A stretch of 64,000 nucleotides of DNA, from positions 3,286,001-3,350,000 of the forward strand of contig NZ_CP177134.1 of assembly GCF_046736045.1 (NCBI RefSeq). The letters are read 5' to 3'. This stretch comes from Leptospira_A sp046736045. Its GTDB lineage: Bacteria > Spirochaetota > Leptospiria > Leptospirales > Leptospiraceae. Every line of letters starts with the position of its first letter. Position 1 is the stretch's first letter. Shown here one piece after another: positions 1 to 9,350 of the stretch. Made by a program: the position numbers and the translations under genes. A model generated the notes under the pieces. The model saw nothing but the letters and a program-made list of their open reading frames with translations. It had not been told where the DNA came from and did not search any database.

Positions 1-2367
1 GAAAAACCATCCTCTTAAGGATTCATAACCGCCTAAATAAAGACGATCCTGTACTTGGATGTAAGGCACTTTTTCCTTATCCTGACTTTTTCGAAAAGGT
101 GCTCTTTCATAAGTAAAAACGGAAGAAGTTCTGAATTGTTGAACCACTCTCCAGCGCCTGAGTGCGTTTTTTCGAATCAGGCCGAAGAAAGTATAGTCAA
201 ACCAGGTTTGATAATATTCCAGAATAGGACTGTACTGGTCAAAATGGCTTTCTCCACCTAATACTTGTCCTACGTTATCCAAAGAAAAAACCAAATTAAA
301 ACCTTGGGTCGCATTAAATACGTTATCCCGACTATCGTAAGCAACTCCATTTGTTAGCTGAGAGCGGAATTGCCAACCTCGATCTACTTCCGCCAATACC
401 TGATCGGATACAAGTGAAGTCGGTCTTGTCGATGCGAAAAAGGAAGGAGAATAACGATGAAAATGCGTCCAGTTGATTAAAAAACGATGTCCGATCCCCG
501 CACTTACCCCGACCCCGGCCCTTTCGTAAGATGCTGTTTCTTTAATACCCTGGTTGTTGTTTTCCGTAATGGAAGTTGCACCGACATAAAGCGTTCTTGC
601 GGAATAAAATGCGGATAAAGTCAAAGACCAGGGTTTATCATTTAACCAAGGTTCGGTCCATGAAAGTTGAAAATACCTTCGGATCGGACCGAATTCTATC
701 CTTCCCTGAATCTGTTGTCCGGATCCGTTTAAATTATTTTCACCTAATTGAGTAAAGATGGAAAATCCGGTAATGGTTCCGTAACCACCACCCATGGAAA
801 CAGTTCCGGTAGGTTGTTCCACAAGTTCGATGATCAAATTCATTTTTGTTTCATCCGAACCGGGACGCATATTGAAGTTTACTTCTTTAAAATAACCTAG
901 GTTAAAGATCCTTTCCCTGGATCTGTTCACGAGCATCGAGTTAAAAAGATCTCCCGGTTTAAAAAGCAATTCTCTACGAACCACCCGGTCCAAGGTTTTT
1001 TTATTTCCCTTGATTATGATATTTTCAACGAATGCCAAATTGTTTTCACGAATTGTGAAATCGACATGGATGAATTTTTTACCACGAAGATCACGTTTGG
1101 AATCATATAGATTTCTGAGCTTAGCGATATTCAATCTAGAATATTCATCTTCGCATTCTTTCACGGAATCAGGAGTGGATCTTTTGGAACAACTTTCGTA
1201 ACGACTCAAAGAATCTTCGGACAATTCGATAATACGACGGCGGGGAATCACCTGGGCAAAAAGATAACCTTTTTGCGAATAATTCTCGTTAATTGTTCCT
1301 CTGTCTTTTTGGAACTTGGATTCGTCGAAAATTTCACCTACGTCATTATCTCCGAATTCATAGAGGCTTTTTAGATGTTTGATTTCATAAACCGGCTTCC
1401 ATTCTTCTGTAGGAGTTCCTATCGGATTATTTTCCTTATTGAGATACAAAGGCATCCCGTTAGGAGCAAGTGTCATATCATGTGCAGTGGAATATCCGTT
1501 AAAAAAATACTGATCCCCTTCGGTTAACTTGAAGTTAACGATAACAACCCGTTTATCTTTCTTTTTAGGATTTTCCCATTTGATTTCCCAATTGGTTCCG
1601 TCATTGCTAAGTTCCGCATCGACATAACCTTTGGATTTTAGAAAACCGATGATTTTCTGTTTGTCCGATTCGAATGCCGACTCTTTGAATACGCCGGATT
1701 CAATGATTCCGGATTCCTTTAAATCAAGAATACCTTGCAGTTCATAAGTATCAACTTCGGAGTTACCGAATATATTGATTTTTGAAACAGGAATTTCCTC
1801 ACCTTCATCAATGATGAATTTCGCACGAACCGTATTCGTATCTTCGTCAATCGGGTCCGTCTCAAACCGAACATAGGCGAGAAAAAAACCTTCATCTCTA
1901 TACTTTTTAAGAATTACTTCCTTTGATAAGGCAACTTTTTTAGGAGTGATGACCTCATTTTCTTTGAGTGGGATTTTTTCTCTTAAATCGGAAGGAAAAA
2001 CTTCATCAGCACCAATAAAATCAATATCTTTGACTCTCGGTCTCTCTTGGATTACTACCAAGATTTTGACACCGTCACTTCCATCCAATTCACCTTGGAT
2101 ATCTATTTGAAAAAAATATCCGGATTGAAATAAGGATCTGATATCCGCATTGATCATTTCCGCAGTCAATACGGTATCAACACGCATCTCCATCATCTCT
2201 AGAATGTCCGAAGAAGAGGTGTTTCTATTTCCCTGAAATTCGATCTTTGTGATTTTTTTATTAACGAAAGAAGTTCGATTGGAATAAAGGGCATGCCATT
2301 GCACCGAAAAAACAAGCCCGATGCTGAAAATGACTGCGGAAAAGGAATATAATTTCTTAAATTTCAA
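1..2367 (-). CDS. bamA: BamA/Omp85 outer-membrane assembly factor (3' end outside window)
   Basis: Translating the minus strand from a TTG at 2367 gives an uninterrupted frame of 789 residues that runs off the left edge. The start is followed by a signal-peptide-like stretch (KFKKLYSFSAVIF...), then POTRA-like segments and a C-terminal beta-barrel. Two family marks are visible: a GFSIFTQLGENNLNGSG-type strand at the barrel start, and GGYESLRGW near residues 776-786, which corresponds to the (V/L)RGF/W loop-6 motif of BamA. That motif lies about 150 residues before the end in E. coli BamA, so roughly 120-150 residues are probably missing here. BamA folds and inserts beta-barrel proteins into the outer membrane. 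The TTG lies 4 bp after the exbD stop, which suggests co-transcription with exbB and exbD. The start is a choice: no ATG is available near the signal sequence. Confidence 0.9.
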   Translation of the reverse strand, partial: MKFKKLYSFSAVIFSIGLVFSVQWHALYSNRTSFVNKKITKIEFQGNRNTSSSDILEMMEMRVDTVLTAEMINADIRSLFQSGYFFQIDIQGELDGSDGVKILVVIQERPRVKDIDFIGADEVFPSDLREKIPLKENEVITPKKVALSKEVILKKYRDEGFFLAYVRFETDPIDEDTNTVRAKFIIDEGEEIPVSKINIFGNSEVDTYELQGILDLKESGIIESGVFKESAFESDKQKIIGFLKSKGYVDAELSNDGTNWEIKWENPKKKDKRVVIVNFKLTEGDQYFFNGYSTAHDMTLAPNGMPLYLNKENNPIGTPTEEWKPVYEIKHLKSLYEFGDNDVGEIFDESKFQKDRGTINENYSQKGYLFAQVIPRRRIIELSEDSLSRYESCSKRSTPDSVKECEDEYSRLNIAKLRNLYDSKRDLRGKKFIHVDFTIRENNLAFVENIIIKGNKKTLDRVVRRELLFKPGDLFNSMLVNRSRERIFNLGYFKEVNFNMRPGSDETKMNLIIELVEQPTGTVSMGGGYGTITGFSIFTQLGENNLNGSGQQIQGRIEFGPIRRYFQLSWTEPWLNDKPWSLTLSAFYSARTLYVGATSITENNNQGIKETASYERAGVGVSAGIGHRFLINWTHFHRYSPSFFASTRPTSLVSDQVLAEVDRGWQFRSQLTNGVAYDSRDNVFNATQGFNLVFSLDNVGQVLGGESHFDQYSPILEYYQTWFDYTFFGLIRKNALRRWRVVQQFRTSSVFTYERAPFRKSQDKEKVPYIQVQDRLYLGGYESLRGWFF

Positions 2368-2371
2368 AAAT

Positions 2372-2803
2372 CTATTTTGAAGTACCTTTTACCATTGCTA
2401 AGTTAAATCGGCTAACACCTGCTGCATTTACAGCATCTATCACTTTTACAACAATTTGGTAAGAAGCACCGCCATCTCCGCGGATAATTACTTTATTCTT
2501 TTTCGGGTCTCTTTCTTTTTCCGGTCCCAAAAATCCGTTAATCTTTTCTGTCAAAGATTCGAGCGATACCGCTTCCGTATTTTGATCCAGAAATATTTTG
2601 CCTTGTTTATCAACAGTGATGATCAATTCATCTTTTACTTTTTCTTTGGCAACACTCGAAGATCTGGGAAGCTCTACTTTCAAAGCAGTATTCTTCTCCA
2701 GAGTAGCGTTCATAAGAAAGTAGATAACAATAAAAGAAATAACGTCGATGAGCGGCGCCAGTTCAATATTGCTGAAAGATTGTTGCTTCTTGCGAAACTT
2801 CAT
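2372..2803 (-). CDS. exbD: ExbD/TolR-family biopolymer transport protein
   Basis: This 143-residue protein has a short cytoplasmic N-terminus, a single membrane segment (about residues 15-34) and a periplasmic domain, which is the family's usual size and layout. The segment contains Asp20 in APLIDVISF, matching the proton-conducting aspartate of ExbD/TolR. It lies 6 bp downstream of exbB and 4 bp upstream of bamA. ExbB-ExbD form a proton-motive-force motor that energises TonB or the Tol-Pal system. No tonB or tol genes are visible here, so whether it serves TonB-type import or Tol-type envelope constriction cannot be decided. Confidence 0.9.
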   Translation of the reverse strand: MKFRKKQQSFSNIELAPLIDVISFIVIYFLMNATLEKNTALKVELPRSSSVAKEKVKDELIITVDKQGKIFLDQNTEAVSLESLTEKINGFLGPEKERDPKKNKVIIRGDGGASYQIVVKVIDAVNAAGVSRFNLAMVKGTSK

Positions 2804-2809
2804 AATAAC

Positions 2810-3430
2810 TTATTTTTGTTTGGTTACATACGGAAGCACTAGATCCGTTGCATTTTCCAATTCGATAATCCGCTCTTCTTTCGAACGAGAGAAATAATTG
2901 TAAAATACATACGCAGGAATTGCCACTCCGAGTCCCATTGCCGTGGTAACAAGAGCCTCCGAAATTCCCACTTCGGCTCCCTTTGTTCCCGCACCTTCAG
3001 CAAAAGACCTTACAATTCCGATAACGGTTCCCAAAACTCCCAAAAGAGGAGCGATGGTTGCAATCGTACCGAGACTGGTAAGATATTTTTCCATAAGGCT
3101 GATCTGACGAAAACCTTCTTGCCTGACATCATCTTCAAGATACTCCACATTTCTGCGTTTCAAATCAAACGCTAACTGGAGTACAACGGAAGCAGGAGCA
3201 ATCGTCTTCTGTGCAAGAAGATCTTTTGCTTCATCCCATTGTTTTTCCCGAACGAGTTCTCTGATTTTTTTCAAATCATCTTGTGGGATGGGTTTTAACT
3301 TCCAGAAAAAAACTAGTCGTTCAATGATAATGGTAAAGCCAACTATAGATACGAAGATAATTACAATCGGTATCGTTTCAGGAGGAACGGAAGAAATAAT
3401 TGAATCTGATTTAGCGAAAGGAAAGAACAT
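2810..3430 (-). CDS. exbB: MotA/TolQ/ExbB-family proton channel protein
   Basis: A 206-residue inner-membrane protein with an N-terminal helix (about 20-42), a cytoplasmic loop, and two C-terminal membrane helices around LTSLGTIATIAPLLGVLGTVIGIV and ALVTTAMGLGVAIPAYVFYNYF. The second carries the conserved small-residue/Thr pattern of TolQ/ExbB channels. It pairs with the exbD gene 6 bp downstream, making a stator-like proton channel. The ATG at 3430 follows a 75-bp gap after recN. The exact partner (TonB or TolA) is not shown by this window. Confidence 0.9.
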   Translation of the reverse strand: MFFPFAKSDSIISSVPPETIPIVIIFVSIVGFTIIIERLVFFWKLKPIPQDDLKKIRELVREKQWDEAKDLLAQKTIAPASVVLQLAFDLKRRNVEYLEDDVRQEGFRQISLMEKYLTSLGTIATIAPLLGVLGTVIGIVRSFAEGAGTKGAEVGISEALVTTAMGLGVAIPAYVFYNYFSRSKEERIIELENATDLVLPYVTKQK

Positions 3431-3505
3431 TAAATGACCCCAATTCAGGATTACAGAATAAGGATTTCTTTCTTCCCTTTTTCGCCAAATACTATTTTAG
3501 TTCAA

Positions 3506-5215
3506 TCAGACAGCCTTCTTCTGTAATAAATCTGTTGCCGCCTTCAGCACACCCTGGGTGACTTGTTTTCCACCGATCATCCGAGCGAGCTCCAATTTGC
3601 GTTCCCCAAAATTTAAAATTTTTGCCTGACTGAAAGTGCGTCCATTTTCAGCATATTTGGCGAGTAAGAAGTGGGAATCCGCCGCGGCTGCGATCTGTTG
3701 GGTGTGCGTGATGAGCAGAATCTGTGAATTGCGTGACAATCTCTTTAATTTTGTGGCCAAAGAATTCGCAGCTTCCCCTCCAAGCCCGGTATCTACTTCG
3801 TCCAGGATCAGAATCGGAGGAGATGGGCAGAATTTCCCAAGAACACTCCTTAGACCGAGCATCACCCGGGACAACTCCCCGCCGGAAACTACTTTGCGCA
3901 GTGGACGAGGTTTTTCACCTAAATTGGCGCTAAAATAAAATTCAACCTGGTCAAGTCCCGCTTCCGACAGAAAATAAGATTTGGAACCGTCTTCCACTTC
4001 TCCATCCGGATTTTCTTCCCATCGCAAAACAACCTGCAAGCGAGCCCCATCCATTCCGAGATCTTGTAATTCCTTTTGCACTTCTTCTTCAAAAGAATTT
4101 AAAATGTTTCGTCTGGACCGGGACAATTGGAATACCAATTCTTTCAATTCAGCCAAAGACTGATCGTGTTTTTGAACTAAAAAATCCCGATCGTCTTCTT
4201 CCAAAGACCATTTTTCCAATTCTGCTTTTTTCTCTTGTAATTGGAGTAGAATGTCTGTGACCGTAGACGAATATTTTTTTTTCAATCTGGTCAATTCCTG
4301 TAGTCTGGTTTGAACCATATCCAAACGATCCGGACTAAAAAATAATTCCTCTTCATCCTCTCTGAGTGTCGATTTTAGAGATTTCAACCTGTCATAAACA
4401 TCTTCCCATTCTTCCCGAATGGGCATTTTTTCCGGAACCAATTGAGTGATCTTTTCAATGGAATGCAAAAGAGAAGGAAATACTTTGAGAATGGAATTTT
4501 CCTTATCCGATAGCTCTTCTAAAATATAACGATAGTTTTCCGATAATTTTTCCCCATTGGCGAGAAATCTTTCTTCCTGGGCAAGGGATTCGTCTTCTCC
4601 TTCTTTGGGGGAAATGGATTCGATCTCATTAATTTCGTAGGTAAGAATTTCCCTTCTTTTTTTGGAATGCAAAACCGACTCTTCGAAACTGACTAATTTT
4701 TCTTTCCAATGACGGAAGTTCTGTAAGGAAAGTTTTACTTTGGCTTTTAAAGATTCCAAACGCCCGAAACGATCCAAAAATTCCAACTGATGCGCTTTTT
4801 CCAAAAGGAATAATTGTTCATTTTGACTATGAATTTCTGCGATAGTTTTTCCCAATTCCCTAAGATGAGTTGTTGAGGCAAGAGAGTCTCCGATTTTGAC
4901 TCTTGCTTTTCCGTCTTTTAACAACTCTTTGGTGATTATGATTTCGTCACCATCCCACTGAAAGCCCTGTTCCGTAAGATACGTTTTCGCCTCGGGATGA
5001 TCTTTCAAAGATACAATCGCTTGGAGGGAGTATTTCTCTTTTCCCGTTCGAATATTGGAAGTGGAACACCTCCCTCCGAGGAGAGATGTTACCGCATCAA
5101 AAACGAGAGACTTGCCCGAACCAGACTCTCCTGTAAAGATAGAAAGCCCCGTCTGAAAATCCAAATCAAGGGATTCAATCAAGGCGAAATCACGAATTTT
5201 TAAATGTGTAATCAT
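3506..5215 (-). CDS. recN: DNA repair protein RecN (SMC-like ATPase)
   Basis: 569 residues, a usual RecN length. The N-terminus has the Walker A motif GESGSGKS (about residues 30-37) after MITHLKIRDFALIESL. A long charged central region is predicted to form the coiled coil. The C-terminus has the ABC signature VSGGELSRVML, Walker B ILILDEVDTGLGG and an ITHTQQIAA switch region. RecN acts early in double-strand-break repair, tethering DNA ends. The ATG at 5215 has a good Shine-Dalgarno sequence (TAGGAG, 5222-5227). A weak LexA-like half-site lies just upstream (see 5228-5240). RecN is SOS-induced in many bacteria; that is family knowledge, not shown here. Confidence 0.95.
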   Translation of the reverse strand: MITHLKIRDFALIESLDLDFQTGLSIFTGESGSGKSLVFDAVTSLLGGRCSTSNIRTGKEKYSLQAIVSLKDHPEAKTYLTEQGFQWDGDEIIITKELLKDGKARVKIGDSLASTTHLRELGKTIAEIHSQNEQLFLLEKAHQLEFLDRFGRLESLKAKVKLSLQNFRHWKEKLVSFEESVLHSKKRREILTYEINEIESISPKEGEDESLAQEERFLANGEKLSENYRYILEELSDKENSILKVFPSLLHSIEKITQLVPEKMPIREEWEDVYDRLKSLKSTLREDEEELFFSPDRLDMVQTRLQELTRLKKKYSSTVTDILLQLQEKKAELEKWSLEEDDRDFLVQKHDQSLAELKELVFQLSRSRRNILNSFEEEVQKELQDLGMDGARLQVVLRWEENPDGEVEDGSKSYFLSEAGLDQVEFYFSANLGEKPRPLRKVVSGGELSRVMLGLRSVLGKFCPSPPILILDEVDTGLGGEAANSLATKLKRLSRNSQILLITHTQQIAAAADSHFLLAKYAENGRTFSQAKILNFGERKLELARMIGGKQVTQGVLKAATDLLQKKAV

Positions 5216-5227
5216 ACCAAACTCCTA

Positions 5228-5240
5228 TTTGCTATACACA
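5228..5240 (-). promoter_or_regulatory. Weak LexA-box-like site upstream of recN
   Basis: The bases TTTG-CTATA-CACA match TTTG-N5-CAAA, the LexA box described for Leptospira, with one mismatch. The site lies 13 bp upstream of the recN start and abuts its Shine-Dalgarno sequence, so a repressor here would sit at or just after the transcription start. One mismatch in an eight-base pattern is common by chance in AT-rich DNA, so this is only a suggestion. Confidence 0.2.
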
Positions 5241-5346
5241 TGATAACTACTTAACGGATAACTAGTCAACAAAAAACTAAAAAAAATGCGAAAAACAAAA
5301 TTTCTTTTCATAAAGATTCTAGAATCTGGCAGAAGAGCTGGCTTAA

Positions 5347-7071
5347 ATGAAAGATATAGAAGGCAAAATCCACCTGGTTTCCGGACTCCCGTTGTTCAGA
5401 AGTCTACAGAAAAAAGAACTGCAATGGGTGGCGGAAAGCGTACAAATTGTTGAATCCAAAAGAGAAGAAATTCTTTATAAAAAAGGGGAAAACAATCAAA
5501 GCCTGTATTTGATTCTTTCGGGTTCCGTAAGGATCTACATCCCCGCCAAAGGGGAGATCAAAGAAGAAGAACTACAAGTTCTCAAAAAAGGTGAGTATTT
5601 CGGAATCCATTCACTTCTCACGGGAGAAGACCATTCCCATCATGCAAAAACACTTTCCGAATCCAGATTTTTGGTACTATCCCAAAACAACTTCCAGGAG
5701 CTGATTCGTAAAATCCCGTTTCTATCCACCACATTCTCCAAAATGCTAACAAAGACTTTGCGGAATGAGCTTTTGGGTAGCAAGGAATACTTTCGCAATT
5801 CAGTGGTTTGTTTCATTCACTCTTCCCCTTTTGCAATGGATTTTTATTCCACAAAACTCGCGGAAGCAATCGAAGAAGAATCGGGAAAAAAAACCATCAT
5901 ACTTCGCTTCAACCAACAAGCGGTCAGTGAAATTACAAAATCGGACGCACTGAAACAATATAGATTCAAAGACCCGGATAAAATCAAAGAAACCCTGGGA
6001 AGGCATTACCCTACCCACTCTTTTATATTTTTGGAAATTTTTCCGGAAGATCCGCCGGAACTCATCCGAACTCTTTTGGAAGAATCGGATAACATTGTCA
6101 ATTTGGTCGGCAAAAACAAACCGACGGAAGAAAATCCATTTGATCCTTTGAAAGAATGTATTTCCGAAGAATCCAAATCCAACGAAGTTCTATACCATGA
6201 AACTCCCATCGAATCCATCATTGACGATGGAAAACTGGAAATTCATATCAGAAGAAAGGCACGTGAATTTTCAGGAGTCCAGGTAGGGATTGCATTGGGC
6301 GGCGGGGCGGCATTGGGACTTGCCCAAGTGGGAATTATGAAAGTCTTCGAAGAAGAAGGACTTGCTCTGGATATCATTTCCGGAACCAGTATCGGCTCCA
6401 TTATAGGTGCTTTCTGGGCGAGCGGACTCGGCTACAAAGGCATTTTACCTTTGTTAAACGAGATTGATTCTTTATTCAAAATGCTGAAGCTGGTTGATTT
6501 TTCGTTTCCGGGACAAGGGTTGCTCCATGGAAAAAACGTAAGGAGTCTTTTGGAGAAGTATCTGGGAGATTTGTATTTTGAAGATCTTCCCGTCAAACTC
6601 AGATTAGTATCTTGCGATATAACAAATAGAAAGGAAATCGTTCTTTCCGAAGGAAGGGTGCTTGATGCGGTAATGGCCAGCATTTCCATCCCGGGAGTAT
6701 TTGTTCCCCAACCTCAGGAAAATGGAAAAATTTATGTGGATGGTGGAATTGTAAACCCCCTTCCCGTCTCCCCGTTGAAACTGGAAGGAGTGGAAAAGAT
6801 CATTGCAGTGAACTCCATGCCATCGTCTCGGGATACGATGAAAACGAACAAATTACTGAACCTGAATGTGCTCGATATCATTGTAAATAGTTTGTATTCC
6901 CTTCAATACAGAATCGGGAAATATTCTGCACAGGATGCGGATGTTTATCTGAATCCGATTCTTGAAAATTCAAACTGGTTCGAGTTCTGGAGAAACAAGG
7001 AATTCATCCAATTGGGAGAACAGGTAGCCCGCGATTCCCTTTCCGACATCAGAAAGCTCTACCAGAAGTAA
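5347..7071 (+). CDS. Patatin-like phospholipase with N-terminal cyclic-nucleotide-binding domain
   Basis: 574 residues. Residues about 10-135 form a cNMP-binding/Crp-type sensor fold. A linker domain (about 150-300) precedes a patatin domain (about 315-540). The oxyanion-hole glycines are seen in GIALGGGAALG, the nucleophile is Ser348 in GTSIG, and the catalytic Asp465 is in VDGGIVNPLPV, so the Ser-Asp dyad is intact. The architecture resembles the neuropathy-target-esterase/YchK-RssA group, which hydrolyses (lyso)phospholipids. The sensor domain suggests allosteric control by a nucleotide or membrane signal, but cNMP binding is not proven by sequence. No membrane helix is obvious. It is transcribed divergently from recN with a 131-bp gap. 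Confidence 0.85.
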   Translation: MKDIEGKIHLVSGLPLFRSLQKKELQWVAESVQIVESKREEILYKKGENNQSLYLILSGSVRIYIPAKGEIKEEELQVLKKGEYFGIHSLLTGEDHSHHAKTLSESRFLVLSQNNFQELIRKIPFLSTTFSKMLTKTLRNELLGSKEYFRNSVVCFIHSSPFAMDFYSTKLAEAIEEESGKKTIILRFNQQAVSEITKSDALKQYRFKDPDKIKETLGRHYPTHSFIFLEIFPEDPPELIRTLLEESDNIVNLVGKNKPTEENPFDPLKECISEESKSNEVLYHETPIESIIDDGKLEIHIRRKAREFSGVQVGIALGGGAALGLAQVGIMKVFEEEGLALDIISGTSIGSIIGAFWASGLGYKGILPLLNEIDSLFKMLKLVDFSFPGQGLLHGKNVRSLLEKYLGDLYFEDLPVKLRLVSCDITNRKEIVLSEGRVLDAVMASISIPGVFVPQPQENGKIYVDGGIVNPLPVSPLKLEGVEKIIAVNSMPSSRDTMKTNKLLNLNVLDIIVNSLYSLQYRIGKYSAQDADVYLNPILENSNWFEFWRNKEFIQLGEQVARDSLSDIRKLYQK

Positions 7072-7199
7072 ATATAAGATTTTTGTTGAATTGTTTGTGC
7101 GGGAATCCGATTTCCTTTTCCATATAGTAAATAAATTATTATACAGAAAGACCAGGATATTGGAAAGATTCAGAAATACAAAAAACGTCCAGGATTTCT

Positions 7200-7646
7200 A
7201 TGCTCAAACTTTCCGTTTTAAGTTTCACCTGTTTCATTTCGCTCCTTGCTTTCACAGACTGTACCAACGAAAAAGCAAGTGAAAAAGACAAAGATACCGC
7301 CCTTCAGGCAGCTTTATTGGCACAAGTGACCAAATCAGGGTCTTCCTCTTCCGGCACATCCACCGGCAAATTTCCCATTCCAACATGCGAAGTGGCACCT
7401 CCTACATTTTCTTCCTTAGCTACGGCAGGCTTCAATACTACCTGCGGCAAATCGGGCTGTCATGACGGAACGGAAAGATACAACGTAACCGATTATGCAA
7501 CAATCAAAAGTCGTTATACTGTTGCCGGTTTTCCTACGACTTCATCATTATATATTGCCCAATCCACGGGGTCGATGGCGGTGAATACAAACCAGGCAAT
7601 AGACAAAGCTATCTACTGTTGGATCTTAGGCGGCGCTAACCCTTGA
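7200..7646 (+). CDS. Lipoprotein with CX4CH cytochrome-c-like motif
   Basis: 148 residues. A lipoprotein signal peptide ends at a Cys near residue 21 (AFTDC), fitting the relaxed spirochaetal lipobox. After a Ser/Gly/Thr-rich linker a compact domain contains TTCGKSGCHDG. This CX4CH arrangement, rather than CXXCH, is typical of the short 'cytochrome c domain' lipoproteins known from Bacteroidetes and planctomycetes. A paired Cys occurs near the C-terminus (IYCWILGGANP). A good Shine-Dalgarno sequence (CCAGGA) precedes the ATG. Its stop overlaps the next gene's start (TTGA), so translation is probably coupled. Haem attachment is inferred only; a metal- or copper-binding role is possible. Confidence 0.65.
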   Translation: MLKLSVLSFTCFISLLAFTDCTNEKASEKDKDTALQAALLAQVTKSGSSSSGTSTGKFPIPTCEVAPPTFSSLATAGFNTTCGKSGCHDGTERYNVTDYATIKSRYTVAGFPTTSSLYIAQSTGSMAVNTNQAIDKAIYCWILGGANP

Positions 7647-8185
7647 AAAATGCATTCCTTACGTTCATCATTTTTTTTCTGGTTTTCAACAAGGGAGTTC
7701 AGTCCGAATCCAAACGTTGGTTGGTAAGTTCCGGAAAAGTTTATTTCAAATCCGAATCAAGTTTGGAAACCATTACCGGAGAAGGAATGGCTGCCTCCGG
7801 ATGGGTGGACACTCAATCGAAACAAGTCCGTATTGAAATCAGTCTGAAGGATTTCAGAACACCTAACCGGTTACAAACGTCTCATTTACATGATAATTAT
7901 CTGGAAACGGCAATTTATCCTCTTGCCGTCTTTTCAGGATCTATTTTGGAAATGAAGGAAGAAGGAGAAGTAAAGGTAGTCGGTAACATGGAGCTACATG
8001 GCAAAAAGAAAGAAAATGTTTCCCTCTCCGGAAATCTTCAAAAACAAGGAAATGTCATGGAGTTACTCTCCTACTTTACAATTAAATTAGAAGATTATAA
8101 TATTGAAGTTCCGAAATTATTAATCATGAAAATCAATCCGGAAATCCAAGTCAAAATCAAACTCAGTTTCGTTCCGGAGCCATAA
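7643..8185 (+). CDS. YceI-like secreted lipocalin-fold protein
   Basis: 180 residues with an N-terminal signal peptide (about 1-21). The body has YceI-family features: alternating beta strands, the segment SLKDFRTPNRLQTSHLHDNYLET followed by YPLAVF (compare RDxHLRSxxFFDxxxYPxxxF of YceI), and a HGKKKENVSLSG strand. YceI proteins bind isoprenoid or amphiphilic molecules in the periplasm. The TTG start at 7643 overlaps the stop of the upstream cytochrome-like lipoprotein by 4 bp, and the DUF5777-like gene begins 1 bp after its own stop. The three genes therefore form one unit. Confidence 0.75.
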   Translation: MKNAFLTFIIFFLVFNKGVQSESKRWLVSSGKVYFKSESSLETITGEGMAASGWVDTQSKQVRIEISLKDFRTPNRLQTSHLHDNYLETAIYPLAVFSGSILEMKEEGEVKVVGNMELHGKKKENVSLSGNLQKQGNVMELLSYFTIKLEDYNIEVPKLLIMKINPEIQVKIKLSFVPEP

Positions 8186-8186
8186 A

Positions 8187-9266
8187 ATGCATCATTTCAA
8201 AATTTTCCAATACCCACTCATAATACTATTCCTGTTTGTTTCATTCATTCCTGCGCCACATTCTGCGGAACCGGTTCCCCAAACCCATTTTATGGGAACA
8301 AGTCTCATCTATATGCCAAGCACGGAAGATATCGGAGCAAAAAATTTAGTCTTTCGTTTCAATCATAGATTTGGAAATGCAAAACCCGGTTTCGATAATT
8401 TTTTAGGACTGGACGAAGGAGCCAATACTCAACTTTCCCTGGACTATGGAATTACCGACAGGTGGAGCGTGGGAATCGCAAGAACCTCCCAGTTCAAAAC
8501 CTACGAAGCAAGAACTAAGTTCCGTTTGGTAACACAGGATTGGTTTCCTTTCACAGTCAGTTTGTTCGGAGTCGCGGGCCAGGAAACTTCCGACCAATCC
8601 CTAACCTTTGCCTATTATACACGTTCCTGGACTGGAAATTCTACCTTTGACACTCAAATCAACAAAGGTTTGAATACCTATGAACTCACAGATCAGGACA
8701 AACGATCCTATATGGCATCTCTTTTGATTTCCAGAAAATTTACAGATAGAATATCGATCCAAGCCTCACCGATGTACACTCATCGAAATTTTGTTCCCTA
8801 TAATATTTCCAATGCCAGAACAGGTCTTTCTATCGGAGGTAGATTCAAAATCACAAGCAGAGTGGATATCAGTTTTGAATCTATTCTCACTCCCAAACGG
8901 GATTATTTCGGTGACAACTATTCCGTCGAATCGCAAAAAACAACAATCGACGGAATCCCGCAGCTGACAGGAGACCAGATTAACAGAGGTTTAGCGAATG
9001 GTTCCGTTTCAATGAATGAAATTTTACTAAAAAATCTGATTTTGGACAAATCCGTAGAACATAGATTTGTTCCTTTAGGGATGGGGGTCGATATTGAAAC
9101 GGGAGGGCATGTATTTCAGTTTTTCGTTTCCAACACGAGAGCACTCGCTCATACCCAACTTCTCAGAGGTGCGGATTACGATTATAACAAAAAAGAATTT
9201 GCACTTGGATTCAATATCCTAAGACAATTTTCACTCGGGGAAGAGAAAGAAAAAGAGAAATGGTAA
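8187..9266 (+). CDS. DUF5777-like outer-membrane beta-barrel protein
   Basis: 359 residues with a signal peptide (cleavage around PHSAEP). The mature part begins with a pattern I associate with DUF5777: a HRFGNAKPGFDNFLGLDEGANTQ-like segment followed by LDYGITDRWSVGIARTSQFKTYE. The rest is a series of amphipathic aromatic-rich strands expected of a beta-barrel. In other phyla this family is found beside YceI-like and cytochrome-like proteins, and the same order occurs here. The function of the set is not established. A role in an envelope redox or lipid process is inference. Confidence 0.7.
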   Translation: MHHFKIFQYPLIILFLFVSFIPAPHSAEPVPQTHFMGTSLIYMPSTEDIGAKNLVFRFNHRFGNAKPGFDNFLGLDEGANTQLSLDYGITDRWSVGIARTSQFKTYEARTKFRLVTQDWFPFTVSLFGVAGQETSDQSLTFAYYTRSWTGNSTFDTQINKGLNTYELTDQDKRSYMASLLISRKFTDRISIQASPMYTHRNFVPYNISNARTGLSIGGRFKITSRVDISFESILTPKRDYFGDNYSVESQKTTIDGIPQLTGDQINRGLANGSVSMNEILLKNLILDKSVEHRFVPLGMGVDIETGGHVFQFFVSNTRALAHTQLLRGADYDYNKKEFALGFNILRQFSLGEEKEKEKW

Positions 9267-9320
9267 AATCCGACGCATCAACAAACTAGCGAAGTTTTTT
9301 ATACTTCCAATTCAAAACAG

Positions 9321-9350
9321 GACGGGACTGATCTGAAATCAGTCCTTGTC
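9321..9350. terminator. Inverted repeat between convergent genes
   Basis: GGACTGAT (9325-9332) pairs perfectly with ATCAGTCC (9338-9345) around a 5-base loop. A GAC/GTC pair at 9321-9323 and 9348-9350 extends the stem with a small bulge. It lies between the convergent barrel gene and the PLP-enzyme gene and overlaps the latter's stop codon. No strong U-tract follows on either strand, so intrinsic termination is uncertain. Confidence 0.4.

Noticed and set aside
3636..3938. Plus-strand frame inside recN
   Set aside because: Antisense shadow of the conserved RecN C-terminal ATPase region; no ribosome-binding site and no similarity.
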